Shown in pieces: positions 39,292 through 50,473 of a stretch of DNA of 64,000 nt (position 1 is the stretch's first letter; every line of letters begins with the position of its first letter). Origin of the DNA: Diplonema papillatum (taxonomy: Eukaryota > Euglenozoa > Diplonemea > Diplonemida > Diplonemidae). The notes beneath the pieces were generated by a model. That model had not been told where the DNA came from, made no database searches, and saw only the letters and a list, made by a program, of their open reading frames with translations. The position numbers and the translations under genes are program-made. The stretch covers positions 124,001 to 188,000 of the forward strand of contig JAPJBO010000081.1 in NCBI GenBank assembly GCA_030068145.1, in the 5' to 3' direction.

Positions 39292-39506
39292 TCCCGGGCC
39301 TCTCAAAAGCACGGAGACGAAATATTTTTATGAGAAGAAGCTCGATTTATCTCCGCCGGCACTTGCAGCGACACAAAGCACGGGAGTCTTTTGAAAGGGT
39401 CAGGGGACGGGAGCATCTGACGATGCGCCCACAACCAGGGCTCTCGGGAAAACCACGCACTTGGTATTCAGATGCAGACATCGAGTACGATTACTCGCGC
39501 GTCTGA
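39292..39506 (+). CDS. Possible terminal exon, unknown protein
   Basis: The pyrimidine tract TTTTTTTCCTGCCTTTTTCT followed by TTTGTCCAG is one of the best 3' splice sites in the window. The frame open after it runs to TGA 39504-39506 and reads NIFMRRSSIYLRRHLQRHKA, RESFERVRGREHL and TWYSDADIEYDYSRV. It is basic at the start and acidic/Tyr-rich at the end. No domain is known and no upstream exon was identified; a RepH copy lies just upstream and would be inside the intron. Confidence 0.3.
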
Positions 39507-39596
39507 GGCTAAATAAATGGTGAATCTGAGTGTATGTGTGTACTGCATAGAGGCGGGTGTCATCACGAGCGGAACAGTGTTTACAAAAGAACTGCA

Positions 39597-39820
39597 AAAA
39601 TACTCGAGGGACTGCATTGCGCTCATTTCGAAGGAGGCTAGAGGGGGAGAAAACAATACAACTACAAAGTGGGTCTTTTGTGTTGAACGCTTACGCCCGC
39701 CACTAAACCCAGATTTACCTGTGTTTCGTGTGGGCTACAGCACATTTACCTCCTTTGATCTATCGCAACAGGCAGTCTCCTCAAGCATTTCCTACAAAGC
39801 AGGTGCTTATACAAAACTAC
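39597..39820 (-). mobile_element. RepA copy, reverse orientation
   Basis: AAATACTCGAGGGACTGCAT through GTTGAACGCTTACGCCCGCC to GCAGGTGCTTATACAAAA. Read in this direction the element ends in a short A run. Confidence 0.9.
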
Positions 39821-40083
39821 AACTCTGAAAAATACGAGGAAATCGTGGTGCAAATATTTTCCTCGTGCACTGTTGGGACGAATTTTTTGGCCCCTGCAAT
39901 CTATCTCTAACCCGTCTTTTTCTCTCTCTCTCTCACATCTCGTATTTTCCGATTACCTACTGGTACAACCTTCTTTTCTAAACCATCCGGTTCGCAACGA
40001 ACACACATTTTACTTTCGTTTTCTTTTTTTCATTTCCACTTTTTTTACCTTTTTCAGGAATTCTCCTTTTCGGGGAACAGTCT
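39821..40083. other. Pyrimidine-rich spacer
   Basis: CT microsatellite near 39921-39938 and T-rich patches near 40020-40050. No gene. Confidence 0.35.
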
Positions 40084-40376
40084 AAAATACTCGACGTAGC
40101 TGCTTTGACTCCGAAATGGAAGGGAGGAAATATAGAGGTAGAGGGGAAAACACAATACAAACACAATCTGTTTTGTTCTTCGCTTACACCACCGTGTGTT
40201 GCTTTCTCTCTCAGGGCTTTTTGGCCTGTTGTGTTTGTGTGATTTGTCGTGTTGGGGTAGACCCGCATGACCTGACGTCCGTTCAACGCGTGGTTCGGTA
40301 GTTAGTTGGGATCCCTTCGGTTCTTTGTCTGGCAGTTATTGTCGAGCATTTCCTTTTCAAGCTAGCGCTTATGTAA
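40084..40376 (-). mobile_element. RepB copy, reverse orientation with A12 tail
   Basis: AAATACTCGACGTAGCTGCT ... GTTCAACGCGTGGTTCGGTA ... GTCGAGCATTTCCTTTTCAA, GCTAGCGCTTATGT followed by an A12 run. In this orientation the family looks like a short retroposon with a 3' A tail, although its ends are also inverted repeats. Confidence 0.88.
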
Positions 40377-41335
40377 AAAAAAAAAAGAACAGAGAACCAG
40401 CCTGCTTTAGGCGTGGGCCATTCTTTCTGGCACACTTGCTGTCGTTGCCGGCGAAGTTCCACATGTATACTGAAGTTCCGTCTCCTCTCTTAGTCAAAGG
40501 ACTCGACTCACCTGTTCGCTAAAACGCCTGCCGGCCACAGGGTGGCGAGCACACGAATACCATAGCCAGTTGGTTCGTTTCCACTAATCTGCAGCGACAC
40601 CGGCGCCATCGCAGCGCAAGCGCACTACAACAGGAGGAGAGTACTATTCGCCGGCAAGGATGCGAACGGAACTGAAAAGGCAGACACGATACCACTACAA
40701 AAAGGCAGTTTTCTTTTTTTACATAGACACCGAGCTCGCAAACAGAATGATACGGGAAAAAAAAGTGAAGGAAAAACGCAAAAGGACAAGTCAAAGGGTG
40801 TGGGCCTCTGCCCAGTCAGTCGGTGCGCCAGTCGAGCCTGCACCTCACCACCCACGCACATGTGTTCTCAGTCATCGCCACCACACTGACCGTTTCCGCG
40901 AGAGATTTTTGAGTGCCCGTACCGCCAACTTTCTGACCGCACTCTCACAACCATCCCAACCGAAAGTTAGAAGGACAAGGCGTGACTTCGAAATGAAGCT
41001 CTTTGTTCCCGTTGCGAGAAAACAATCAGAAAGAAAAAGAGGGATCAAGAAAAAAAATAGATGAGTCCGTAGAAGACAAAACGGAAGTTGAGCAAGCAAT
41101 ACGCCCTGGCTGCGGCTGCACCCGTACAATCAGTTGGGCAGCACACAAAAGAAACAAATGAGGCAGATCACGAAAAGCTTCTGAAGACGCCGAAGCGGGC
41201 CAGGCACATCGAGATGCTAATCCACGTGGTTGCATGGCACGGCCCAAACGAGCTCAATGCTCAACACTCAGCGAACGTAGTGCGAGCGGTGGGGGCAGGA
41301 TGCAGGTGGAACTGGTGTTGGTAGTAGCACTACTA
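40377..41335. other. Non-genic stretch
   Basis: A134-codon plus-strand frame (40660-41064) is Lys/Arg-rich and has no domain; not accepted. Otherwise nothing recognised. Confidence 0.3.
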
Positions 41336-41460
41336 CTACTAGACTGTGACGATAGACTTGCGCAGTCTATCGTCACAGATTGTTGCTGCATATCAACTAC
41401 AAACTACGACTGTGGCTGGTCTTTGTAAGGGCTGCCTTGATGCTACTTTAATCAAACTCA
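41336..41460 (+). repeat. Hairpin (15-bp stem) followed by RepQ
   Basis: CTGTGACGATAGACT (41344-41358), a 5-nt loop, and AGTCTATCGTCACAG (41364-41378) form a perfect stem. The stem sequence CTGTGACGATAG is part of RepG (31641, 58512). 41408-41455 (CGACTGTGGCTGGTCTTTGT, GGGCTGCCTTGATGCTACTT) is RepQ, repeated at 59545-59605. Confidence 0.8.
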
Positions 41461-42107
41461 CACGAAGCTGAAACTACTACTACTATGGTTTACTGTGGGA
41501 GTTGGAGCAAAATGAGCACCATCCCGAACCAACACCAGAAGAGTTAGGGATGAGGCGGGGTTGCAAGGAGACAGTCACTCCGGCAGGATCAAAGAAATGT
41601 CAGTCTCACCTTCCTCATTCTTTAAGCCAGCAACAATTCCTACTAACCTTATTATCCTTGACTTGCCAAACTGAACTGTGAAGGTACACGTACGTTCATT
41701 GTAACAGTGTGGGGTAACAGAAAGTCACATTACCTAAACCCACTGCTTGCTTGCCCACCGCATCTTTCAGAGTCTGACCTAATTTCTTGCTGGACCCCAC
41801 GCCTCGCCCGTCAATCGGAGACTTATAAAAGCGCGATTTCTTCAAACAAGAAACGCGCCAATGCACAAAGGATATCTGGTGTCACAACAATGGATGAAAA
41901 ACGGAGGTCAAGCAACGTTCATCAGAACGGCAGAGAACCTGCCGCAAAAGGAGCAAACCCACCCCGGGCGGACCCAGCTATCCGCCTGATGCGGGCAAGC
42001 TGCACTGGTGGTGCTTTCGAACCCCTCCCCCCTCCTCGTGATTTCTGATGTTTCCTTATCCCTCAAAACCAGCACCAATAACAACGACCCCCTCCTCGTG
42101 ATGGATT
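41461..42107. other. Non-genic stretch
   Basis: Nothing recognised beyond CT/CA-rich patches. Confidence 0.3.
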
Positions 42108-42240
42108 CGCCTGTGTGACGAGCTACGAACAGCCGCCTGACAACCCAACTCACACCGCTGTCCTGTCTGCAGACACTCAGGTTCCGCCCTGATGATCCTC
42201 CGCCTTATGCGTCCGTGGCTTACAGGACCGAAACACGCGC
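42108..42240 (+). repeat. RepR copy
   Basis: GTGTGACGAGCTACGAACAG, CCGCTGTCCTGTCTGCAGAC, ACTCAGGTTCCGCCCTGATG and TGCGTCCGTGGCTTACAGGA; compare 63805-63925 and 37535-37590. Confidence 0.75.
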
Positions 42241-42391
42241 AGACGACCAGTCGGTGTGTTGAGCACATCCATTCCAAGCACGTTCTTGCAAAACCCCCTC
42301 ACCTTGCCGTCTCGTCATTCGGATCAATAGTGGCGTCAGCCCGACCGAAAAAGCGCCAAAGACACACTTCCAAGGCTATCCGCACAGCAAC

Positions 42392-42508
42392 GAACACTTC
42401 TGGGATACGGTCTTGCACTGAGTGAACGAGACAACGGGCGATCAGCATCATCTGATCAGTGATGCTTTTGTTTGACTCTCTCGTGCACCCGTTGTCCCAG
42501 AAGTGTTC
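42392..42508. repeat. Large imperfect inverted repeat
   Basis: GAACACTTCTGGGA (42392-42405) pairs with TCCCAGAAGTGTTC (42495-42508). An inner ACAACGGG/CCCGTTGT pair and an inner AGCATCA...TGATGCT stem (42444-42466) add to the dyad. It may be a small MITE or a cruciform-forming site. Confidence 0.65.
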
Positions 42509-43559
42509 CCTTCAGCACAACAGCGCCAAAAAGAAACACCAACCACAAAAGAGAAGATATGAAGATACATGTTTCCGTCCGTTGTCAGAACCCAAGCAAA
42601 AAGTCTTACTCTAACTTTTACTCCTTAGCCTCAGCAGAATGCGTGTAGAGAGGGGATCTCGCCCGAAGGAATCAATCATTTAAGGGTGGCGAGTTGTTGC
42701 AGCCGATCTGTGACTTACGTTCTCTGCCTCTTATCTCCTGTAGTATATTACCAGTAGCACTAGAACTGCCGTTCTACGAGTTGTAGTGGTACTTCCCCAC
42801 GGTTTATCATTTTCTGTTGCTGGTTCTCGGTTCTCTCTCGAGACCTGTGAAATCTCTCAAGCTTAGCTAACTGTATATAGCGCCCTGAATAATCGTCGGC
42901 ACTTTTGGTGCTCGAAACAATGCCTAGAAGCGTCTCACCCCTGAGGAGACGATATGGGAAGCTATTCTTCCGATGGTGATAAATTCACGATTACCAGCGT
43001 CGTGTTGTATCTAGTTTTGAACATGACTGCCCACATGGCGGTAGTAATAAGCGTTTTTGCCCCTCAGAAAACTTAGCTTGAAATATCATGAGGAGGCTTT
43101 CGTATTCAGGAATCTCAAGCGCGTAGAGGGGGGTATCCCCTTCGTGAATTCGAAAGATATGCTTCCCTGCTTCGGTAGCTCTCCTCAGCATCCTTCCCCA
43201 GCGCGGAAAGCATGTCCCCTCTAACTGTGAAAACTGTCACCCGGACATTCGCGTGGATCAGCTGTTGCTGACACGTTGTCATATCATGCGCACAAACCTA
43301 ACTCGTGAAGGCAAAGGCCAGGCACATGCCCAGGTCGCACTCTCAGGACCGAAACGATGCTTATATATATGTGACTTCTTCGTCGACACTACAGCCCGTC
43401 ATTCGTCCAGTCCGCCTGTACCGTTTCAGGGTCCTGAACTGCGCCTCCTGTTTGTGCAGCCCAGGTGTCTCCTCCCTTTGCGGGGCAAACAAAAAAAGAG
43501 GAAAAGAGAAGAGATCGACAGCAGAACCGCCACCCAAAGGAAGATCGCAAGAAAATCGA
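42509..43559. other. Non-genic stretch
   Basis: A small hairpin CGTCTCACCCCTGAGGAGACG lies near 42930. No gene recognised. Confidence 0.3.
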
Positions 43560-44115
43560 AAGCCACCGAACTGGACATCAACCTCCGGTGGATTGTTGGC
43601 AACACAAAAGCAAGATGCCCTTCTATATGAAAGAAAAGCGTGCGAATCAACAAAGCTGAAGGGTCTTTCACCGTATCCGGCTACTGAGGCGTTTTCGTGA
43701 TTCTCCCGCAGGTAGCGAGACGTGCCATTGCACGCCGCTCCTCCTTTGCGACCCCGAACGCCCAAAGCAAGCAAATAGAGGCGGAAGGACACCTTTCATT
43801 TTCACTGCGCACCTGATGTGCCGCACGCACAACGCCCACTGCCGCGAAGAGCTCGCGGGAGTGCAAAAAGGAAAAGGAAAATAAAACATCGGGATCGACG
43901 GTAACACAAATTTTTTTTCTTTCACTCTAAAAAAAAAGGTCGAAAGACACCAATCTGTACGTCCCACGGAATCGTCGGAAACACAAAAAAGCAAAGAAAC
44001 AAAGTTGCCAGACACCAGAACGACGTATATCGTCGACCGCACAAAAAAGAAAAAGGTCCAAAGACAAACAGACAACACTGCTCGGCCAACTCCAGTTGAT
44101 TGCCGGCGACACAAA
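43560..44115 (+). repeat. RepU cluster, about 45-bp motif, 4 copies
   Basis: Motifs of the form CAAACTG-ACATCAACC-GGTTGATTG-CGGCAACACAAA occur near 43567-43608, 43888-43912, 43945-43990 and 44062-44117, and again near 45655-45698, 53118-53162, 53250-53288 and 20790-20825. Each carries a small dyad and ends in GGCAACACAAA-like sequence followed by A-rich DNA. The nature is unknown. Confidence 0.5.
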
Positions 44116-45642
44116 AGGACCCCGAGGAATTCAAGTCGACTTTCAGGCTTAAGCAAAAAAAAGGTAGAAAAAGGGGACAAGCGTTATTGCCCACTGGCGG
44201 GCAGAATCAGTCACCCAAGCTTTCCCAAACCGACCGAAAGCAAGAAACAAGAAAGAGAAAAAATGAAGTGTCATTTCCCCTGTGCAAAGATCCCAAGAAA
44301 CAAAGAAGAAGAAAAGCTTTCGCTCGGAAAAAAGGGGGTGGAACAAACCATACAAAAGGAAAGAACAAATTCTTTTGAACTTTTCACTCTAAATGAAGGT
44401 CTCCCCCTCTAGACCCGTTGCGAAACAACACACACATACTGTAAAACTGTTTCGCGACAATACATGCCAGTCTAAAAGAGAAATATAGTAAGTCAAGAAG
44501 TGTCATGGAGTGAAATCCGCAGGAGGCTGCGTGTCTGACCGAAGAGTGTGGATTTAGGATGTGGGAGGGGGACGAAGTGTATCGCAAGGAGGCACGCGTG
44601 AAGACGAAGTTGTTTCCCCGCATGCGGAGACGGCGTCTCGGCTATTCGCGGAGGGCTGTCGTTGCGTGAGCGGCACCACCACAACCGGAACGACGGCTGC
44701 TCACCGCGAGACTCCCAAGATGAGGCCACCTTTGTTGCGAAACGTTTGTTCTGACCGAACGAGTCGTTGTGTTATGACGTTTGCTGTCTCAAGCGAACCT
44801 TTCACTGCAAGAAATAGGCTCTACACGGGCAGGAGATTTCTTGAAGAAAATCTTCAAGCATCAAGCAGCTAAGGTTCTCAGGGACTAAATTGTTGGTTTT
44901 ACTATACCGAAAACGGTCAGCCCCCCGGATTCTAGAAACATGAAAGTTCACTGAGACTCCGGTCCACCACACCCTGTTGTATTTGGCTGGGTAACCCCCC
45001 ACAGGCCCCACTGCTCTTCGGTCCCACCGGCTTCAGTCTCTAGATGCTGGCGTAGTGGTTGACGGGGATACTGAGGCATAGTCCTCCCTTTTGAGACACG
45101 TTTAAGCTCATCCGCGTTTTACCAATTCTATGTATTGTGTCTTCGAGCTTTGGTTCGCCAACGCAGGGGGTGCATGCTGACGACCTAGCCGCGTTACCGG
45201 CGGCTGACCTGGCCAGCCTTTCGAGTCTCAAAGCGTGTGATCTTTTTGTGAGGCGACCGGAAGCTCCCAGGAGACTTTGCACCCTGCCGTCTCTCTGTAT
45301 GTGCGGTTTAAAGATTCGTGCTAGAGCGGGAAACATCGCAAGGCAAACTTTCCCGACTTGGCTACCCATTCATAAACGAAAGTATGCAACAAGCCGCCTC
45401 TCCATTACTTACCATCCATCTGCGAAAGAACCCGTTTAGCAAGGGTCGGAGACTTAAATATCCCGGAATTCAAGCGAACCTTACCTTTAAAATGCGCAAG
45501 GCAGCCTCCACCCTGCCCCCACGGTCGGATTTAGTCCATACTTTCGCAGAATAAAGCAAATCTACGCGTTTCTTCTTCCTTTTTTTTTTGGCGGCATCCG
45601 ACTTGGACTGGCCGCGCGGGTCTCCATCCAGGAGAGTGAAAA
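44116..45642. other. Non-genic stretch with one F-unit
   Basis: An F-unit variant (GGGTCGGAGACTTAAATATC, TCAAGCGAACCTTACC) lies at 45437-45490 and an F-tail (CTCAAGCGAACCTTTCACTG) near 44789. No gene is recognised. Confidence 0.4.
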
Positions 45643-46245
45643 AAAGAGAAATCACCAAACTGCACATCAACCCCAGTTGATTGTCGGCAACACAAATGCC
45701 AAGACCTGCCCTGCGCCTGTCGTCTCCGGCTGCTGCGGCAGTTCGGCAATTACTACTAATTCTTTTGCGGCCAACAACTACGTGCGTCCTCCTTCCAGTT
45801 GTTGAGAAGTAGACCCCGGCAGCCGTGCGCAGAAGTATTGTTCCTTTTGCTACAGACTGTCCCACCTCGGGACGCGCTGTGCTTACTACTGCAGCAGACT
45901 GCCGAGGGCCACCAACAAAAAAATCAACACCCGCTCCAACGTTTCTTCTTCTGCGGTATCTTGAGAAGGTATGTGAGTACTGCAGGGAATAGCTGACTCT
46001 TGTTTTGGCTCTGCCGCACCCCCATCCCCCTGGACTGCGTCGGATTGCTGGTTGTGGCACACCGCCGTCTATCAGGTCCATCCCTATCCTGGTGTTGTCT
46101 TTAACGGTAATGCAGACCGTCGTCACAGGTTCCTTGCATTTCTACCCTCAGACTTTGACGGTACATCTTTTGGCAACGGCCGTCAGGAGAAGATAGGCCG
46201 GCTTCTCACGAGGCCGCCATGCCGCTTCCCTCACCTTCCATGGCT
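45643..46245. other. Non-genic; RepU and RepK pieces
   Basis: RepU at 45655-45698; a RepO-start-like TGCAGGGAATAGCTGACTC near 45980; RepK near 46020-46100 (TCTATCAGGTCCATCCCTAT). No gene. Confidence 0.45.
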
Positions 46246-46309
46246 ATATTGTTGCGATAGTGGGGAGTCATCGGCATTGCCGATGAGTACCACACTATCG
46301 CAACAATAT
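46246..46309. repeat. Near-perfect hairpin, about 30-bp arms
   Basis: ATATTGTTGCGATAGTG then GGGAGTCATCGGCA is followed at once by TGCCGATGAGTACCACACTA and TCGCAACAATAT. The arms are about 30 bp with a few mismatches and almost no loop, so the site can extrude as a cruciform or be transcribed into a hairpin RNA. Confidence 0.9.
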
Positions 46310-46377
46310 TCCATCCCCCACCCTTCCACGGTACGTTCCGCTGGAGACTAATTGTACCTGCCCTGGTCGCTCTTACC

Positions 46378-46620
46378 TTTTTACCGTCATTAGATTCTTC
46401 TAGTTCAGAATAATGTTGAACTGGACTGAAGCTGAGGGGGTAAATGCCAGACCGGGTAAAACCTGGGACACCTGGGAGGGTGTCCCAGGTGGTCACCCGA
46501 GTGACCGCACCAGCAACAATTTTTCTTTTTGTTTTTGTTTTTGAGAACACGGTGAGTGTTTGAACCGGGTAAAACCTGGACAGCCCCAAGAACGGTCCCA
46601 GGTTGCACCCGGTTCGGCGT
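46378..46620. mobile_element. Relative of the TA-flanked MITE
   Basis: AATAATGTTGAACTGGACTG, GCCAGACCGGGTAAAACCTG, GGACACCTGGGAGGGTGTCC and a right part with CCGGGTAAAACCTGG and GCACCCGGTTCGGCG. It corresponds to 33280-33565, with a T-rich interior; the outer ends are lost or decayed. Confidence 0.65.
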
Positions 46621-46731
46621 TCTTTTTTTTTTTTTTCGGGGTTCGCGTAAAGGGGGGGGGGGGCGAATAGTTGTACTTATTCGACAGACACCTGTATGCC
46701 AAAAAGATTTTTTTTAGGGTAAATTCCCTTA

Positions 46732-47000
46732 TATGTCCGACATATTTTCAAAATGCCCCTTATATGTCCGACATAGTTTCAAGTTACCCTTATATGTCCG
46801 ACATAGTTTCAAAATGTCCCTTATATGTCCGACATAGTTTCAAAATGCCCCTTTTATGTCCGACATATTTTTCGATGTCCGACATACTTTCAAATACCTC
46901 TTATATGTCCGACATATTTTCGCAGATGATGTCCGACATATTTTCAAAATGTCCCTTATATGTCCGACATATTTTCAAACTTACCCTATATGTCCGACAG
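46732..47000 (+). repeat. Array of ten TATGTCCGACATA dyads, about 31-bp spacing
   Basis: Dyads start near 46732, 46763, 46793, 46824, 46855, 46875, 46904, 46928, 46959 and 46989. Each has 6-bp arms (TATGTC/GACATA) around one base. Most are separated by AT-rich TTTCAAAATGCCCCT-like spacers, giving 30-31-bp periods, with two shorter intervals. The array can be read as a repetitive open frame (MSDIVSKCPLYVRH...), but the dyads, not the frame, are what is conserved. Confidence 0.92.
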
Positions 47001-47918
47001 CGGGGTGAAGGCGGGGTGAAGGTTGATACAAGTCCCATGAATCACAGGAGGTAGAACATGATTTTTCATGGTATTCAGGTTGAAAGTACGAATCACAGGA
47101 CGTGGAACATGATTCGTAGGAATGCTGAGCACCTTGGCTCCGTACTTGGAGAGCGAATTCCGTCGATCGTAGCGCAGATGACTTTACGCAGGATGATGTA
47201 ATATTACCCCTCTCTTCCCTCTTTGCCCTCCCGAAAGGAGGATGTGTGGTGAGTACACTGGCTGCATGTTGAATGATGGTGTTTGCGAGTAAATTGCTTC
47301 CCGTTGACCGTTTTTGCTGCGGCAGTCTTACCTTTGCGTCTGACGCTGGTTCATTTTTCGCTTTAGCTTCCGTTCCGGTGGTACTCCGCATACAGCCTTG
47401 ATACATGTTGTTCGAGAACGAGGGAAAAAAAGGTCCTTTACTTAGCAGAATATCGCGACGGTGGTGCTTGCCGGCACCTCGGGGTGCCCCGTACTCAGCT
47501 AGGCTGCGGGACTTGGACCGGAAAAAAAGTTCAAACGTTTTTTCAAACCCCCGAAAAGTCCAACAGACTTCCGGTCCAACCATTTTTGTGTTAACAATGC
47601 ATTGTTGGTACTAAAAATCAGTAGTTGGCAGCGTACTAAAAGCAACTCACCAAATCAGGTGAAAAGCCGCTAGTGCGCACAAACAAACGGAAGCGCTATA
47701 CTAATTATTTCCGGCAAAACTAGTTTCTTTAATACGATTACGTTGTATGTTGATTCCACACCTGATGCTGGCAAATCCAGCATGCACGTGACACTGAAGC
47801 AGTGCAAACGCGAGAACCGACAAAGGGCGAGCGGCCCGAAGCTGCTTTTCCCGGGCATGCGAGACACGTTTCTGCCGCCGCGTTGGACTGCTGGATGGGG
47901 CAGACCTGGATACAAAGT
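47001..47918. other. Non-genic stretch
   Basis: A short direct repeat (AATCACAGGAGGTAGAACAT and AATCACAGGACGTGGAACAT) occurs near 47040 and 47090. No supported gene. Confidence 0.35.
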
Positions 47919-48136
47919 ACTCGAGGGGCTGCCTTGTGCTTGCTTCGAAGGAGGCTAGAGGGGGAGAAAACAATACAACTACAAAGTGGGTCTTTTTTGT
48001 TGAACGCTTACGCCCGCCGCTGAACCGCAGATTCACCTGTGTTTCGTGTGGGCTACAGCACATTTACCTCCTTTGATTTTTTTGCAGCTGGCAGCCTCCT
48101 CAAGTATTTCCTGCAACGCAGGTGCTTATACAAAAA
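47919..48136 (-). mobile_element. RepA copy, reverse orientation
   Basis: GTACTCGAGGGGCTGCCTTG, GTTGAACGCTTACGCCCGCC, GGCAGCCTCCTCAAGTATTT and GCAGGTGCTTATACAAAAA. Confidence 0.9.
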
Positions 48137-48148
48137 GTGCCCCCTCAG

Positions 48149-48282
48149 TTGTAAGCAACTGCTTCGCAGCAAAGTAGTTGTTGTAAGCAACTGCTTTGTA
48201 GCAAATTGTCCACTCGCGAACTACGAGACAACGTGCGGAAACAGCAGTTGTTGCAAGCGACTGCTTTCCAGCAAACACCACG
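48149..48282 (+). repeat. Three short repeats around TTGTAAGCAACTGCTT
   Basis: GTTGTAAGCAACTGCTTCGC, GTTGTAAGCAACTGCTTTGT and GTTGCAAGCGACTGCTTTCC, each followed by AGCAAA, at about 48149, 48180 and 48247. Confidence 0.8.
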
Positions 48283-48679
48283 TTGCCGCAGCTACGGATA
48301 AATGTGCGAATCGGCAAAAAAAAAAAAAAAAAAAACACCCCAGACAGCTACGAGGGTTGCCAGGGTTCGTTTGACCGCCACGTTCGCACGTTTTACACGC
48401 TTGTCCTGGTCTGGTGCGTTTGGTGTTCCCGTATGTTGTTACTGTCAGTTACCTGGCAGTTACTATCGACAACAGGGGTTCGAACGCACCATGGTCTGAC
48501 AAAGTCGATGATTTCGTCACTTTATGTACGCTTGTCCTGGTATGGTTAATTCGATGATTTCTGTTCGGGAAAAAGAAAACAAATAAAAGAGAAGAAAATT
48601 AATGTGTGCCCTGCGAGTGCTCGTTGTGTTCCTTGTTTGACGCTTGCGAAAGGCGTTTTTCCGTACATTCTTTTCGCAC
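48283..48679. other. Non-genic with A18 run
   Basis: An A18 run near 48316-48334 and two related pieces (CGTTTGGTGTTCC / GCTTGTCCTGGT repeated near 48396 and 48530). No gene. Confidence 0.35.
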
Positions 48680-48955
48680 GGGGAGACCGGAAACTCTTCG
48701 GAGAGATGGTCCCTGTACTCTAACTCTTTCCCTCTCTCTCTCTCTCGAAGTTGTCAGCACGGAAGCGATCGCAGCGAGAAAACATATAGGTGGGTGGAGA
48801 GAGGACCTGGGACTGCTAAGACGTGACAACACTCCCCCTCCCTCTCTCTTTCTCTCTCTCTCTCTCTCGGAAATGTCAGCGCGGTAGCGATGACAGCGAG
48901 AACACATATAGGTGGGAGGGGAGAGGCCCTGGGACTGCTAAGGCGTGACAAACCA
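48680..48955 (+). repeat. RepL piece, CT microsatellites and an about 115-bp tandem duplication
   Basis: AGATGGTCCCTGTACTCTAA near 48704 is RepL. ACATATAGGTGGGTGGAGAG then GACCTGGGACTGCTAAGACG (48782-48825) is repeated at 48903-48947. (CT)n tracts lie near 48728, 48846 and 48980. Confidence 0.85.
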
Positions 48956-49199
48956 CACCCTTTTGACTTGTCCTATGTGTTCTCTCTCTTTCTCTCGCTC
49001 TTTTGAAATTATGCCAAAGATTGTGCAAAACCTGGGTTTTCCTGTTGGCCCCAGCGGAAAACCGGGTTGTTCAAGCCTGGAGTGTCAACGGACTGCGCCT
49101 CTTGAGTTCGAGCCCACGATTGCGGGGGTAGTCGGAAAACTTGACATAGACCGGCGCCCGGTAAGAGTGAAGAACAAGAGCACTTTATTTCCCAAGTGA
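48956..49199. other. Non-genic; RepO-like piece
   Basis: CGCCTCTTGAGTTCGAGCCC and ACGATTGCGGGGGTAGTCGG (49097-49135) resemble the middle of RepO. No gene. Confidence 0.35.
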
Positions 49200-49376
49200 A
49201 TGTAACTACCGAACCACGTGTTGAACAGACGTGAAATCATGCGGGTCTACCCCCACACGACCAATCACACAAACACAAGAGGTCAACGTCCTGAGTGAGA
49301 AAACAACACACGGTGGTGTAAGCGAAGAACAAATCAGATTGTGTTTGTATTGTATTTGCCCCTCTACCTCTATATT
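49200..49376 (+). mobile_element. RepB fragment, middle part
   Basis: AATGTAACTACCGAACCACG to CCCCTCTACCTCTATATTTC; both ends are missing. Confidence 0.85.
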
Positions 49377-50261
49377 TCTGAGAAGTAGCAAAAACCGAGC
49401 GTAGCGAGCTTTTTGTGAGATGGTTTTGTGTTCCAAACGAAAAGCGAGCAAATTGGGGTAAGCCTTGGCCGTATTTGACGAAGCTATTGCACGGGTTTTT
49501 CCTGATCGCACACAAATAGGTGCTCATTTCTAACTCTCAAAAGCTGCGGCTCAACTTTATGGGGATCCTGTCTTTTGTTGCTCCGCCTTACTTCTGCCGC
49601 CAAAAGATCGCAAGCCCCTTGTTGGAGCTGTTGTCCTGCAGAGAAACGTGTGCTGCTCAGATCTATCAAGCAAAGCGGTTGCTTCGTAACCTCAAGCGGG
49701 GGTCGCAGTCCCGAGAGCTCCACTCGCAGCATTCAACCTGAGCCCGGACCGACAGCCCCGCGCGTGTTCTCACTGGAAGGAGATGAAGAGAATCGGCAGC
49801 GGGTTCCTTCCATCGTCTGAAAGAGCCAGTGACACTGAATGGGCCAACCAACGAATTGTTTTTGCAGACTAACCGGTACACGAAATAACCTTTTGAGTCT
49901 GTGCTGCTCACAATTGCGGGAGTAGGCGACCTAACGTAACCTAAACTGGACCGACCTCCCCTTTCGCGAGGAGAAAGCTTTGTAGGATTGACCCTTTACG
50001 GGCCTAAACAACCTTTCGGGTTGCCCTACAAACATGTTTTAGAGGTCAGAAATCCCGCAGCAGGGTAAAAACAACGGGAACACGACCAAGCCGCAAAACA
50101 CCAAAAACAAAGCGCCTGTCTTTTTCATTCCACGTGTCATACACTCTGCCGATATTCGCCGCCACATATGCACGTAGCCGTGTGCGGAAGTTATATACCC
50201 AGCACCGTTTTTCTGAACGCGTTCGAACTCGATCTCTCCGTTGCGCCTTCTCTGGTCTTTT
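49377..50261. other. Non-genic; RepO relative near 49885-49990
   Basis: TTTTTGTGAGATGGTTTTGT near 49410 recurs near 51372. 49889-49990 (CTTTTGAGTCTGTGCTGCTC, GGAGTAGGCGACCTAACGTA, GACCGACCTCCCCTTTCGCG) is a RepO relative. No supported gene. Confidence 0.45.
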
Positions 50262-50473
50262 TTTTTACCTAAGCGCCAGCTCGAAAGGAAATGCTCGACG
50301 ATGCTGCCCGACAAAGAACAGAAGGGATCCAAAGTGCTGTAACTACCGAACCACGTGTTGAACGGACGTGAGGTCATGCGGGTCTACCCCTACACGACAA
50401 ATCACACAAACACAACAGGTCAAAAGTCCTGAGTGAGAAAACAACACACGGTGGTGTAAGCGAAGAACAAATC
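50262..50473 (+). mobile_element. RepB copy, truncated at its right end
   Basis: Left end TTTTTTTTTACCTAAGCGCC with AAATGCTCGACGATGCTGCC to GAAGAACAAATC, where RepJ sequence begins in reverse orientation. The RepB right third is absent. Confidence 0.88.

Noticed and set aside
46732-47000. CRISPR-like array
   Set aside because: Repeats are only 13 bp, spacers are similar to each other and not unique, there are no cas genes, and the DNA is eukaryotic.
46671-47054. 127-codon open frame over the dyad array
   Set aside because: Its repetitive reading (MSDIV..., LYVRH...) is produced by the tandem dyads; spacing is not a multiple of three and no flanking coding sequence supports it.
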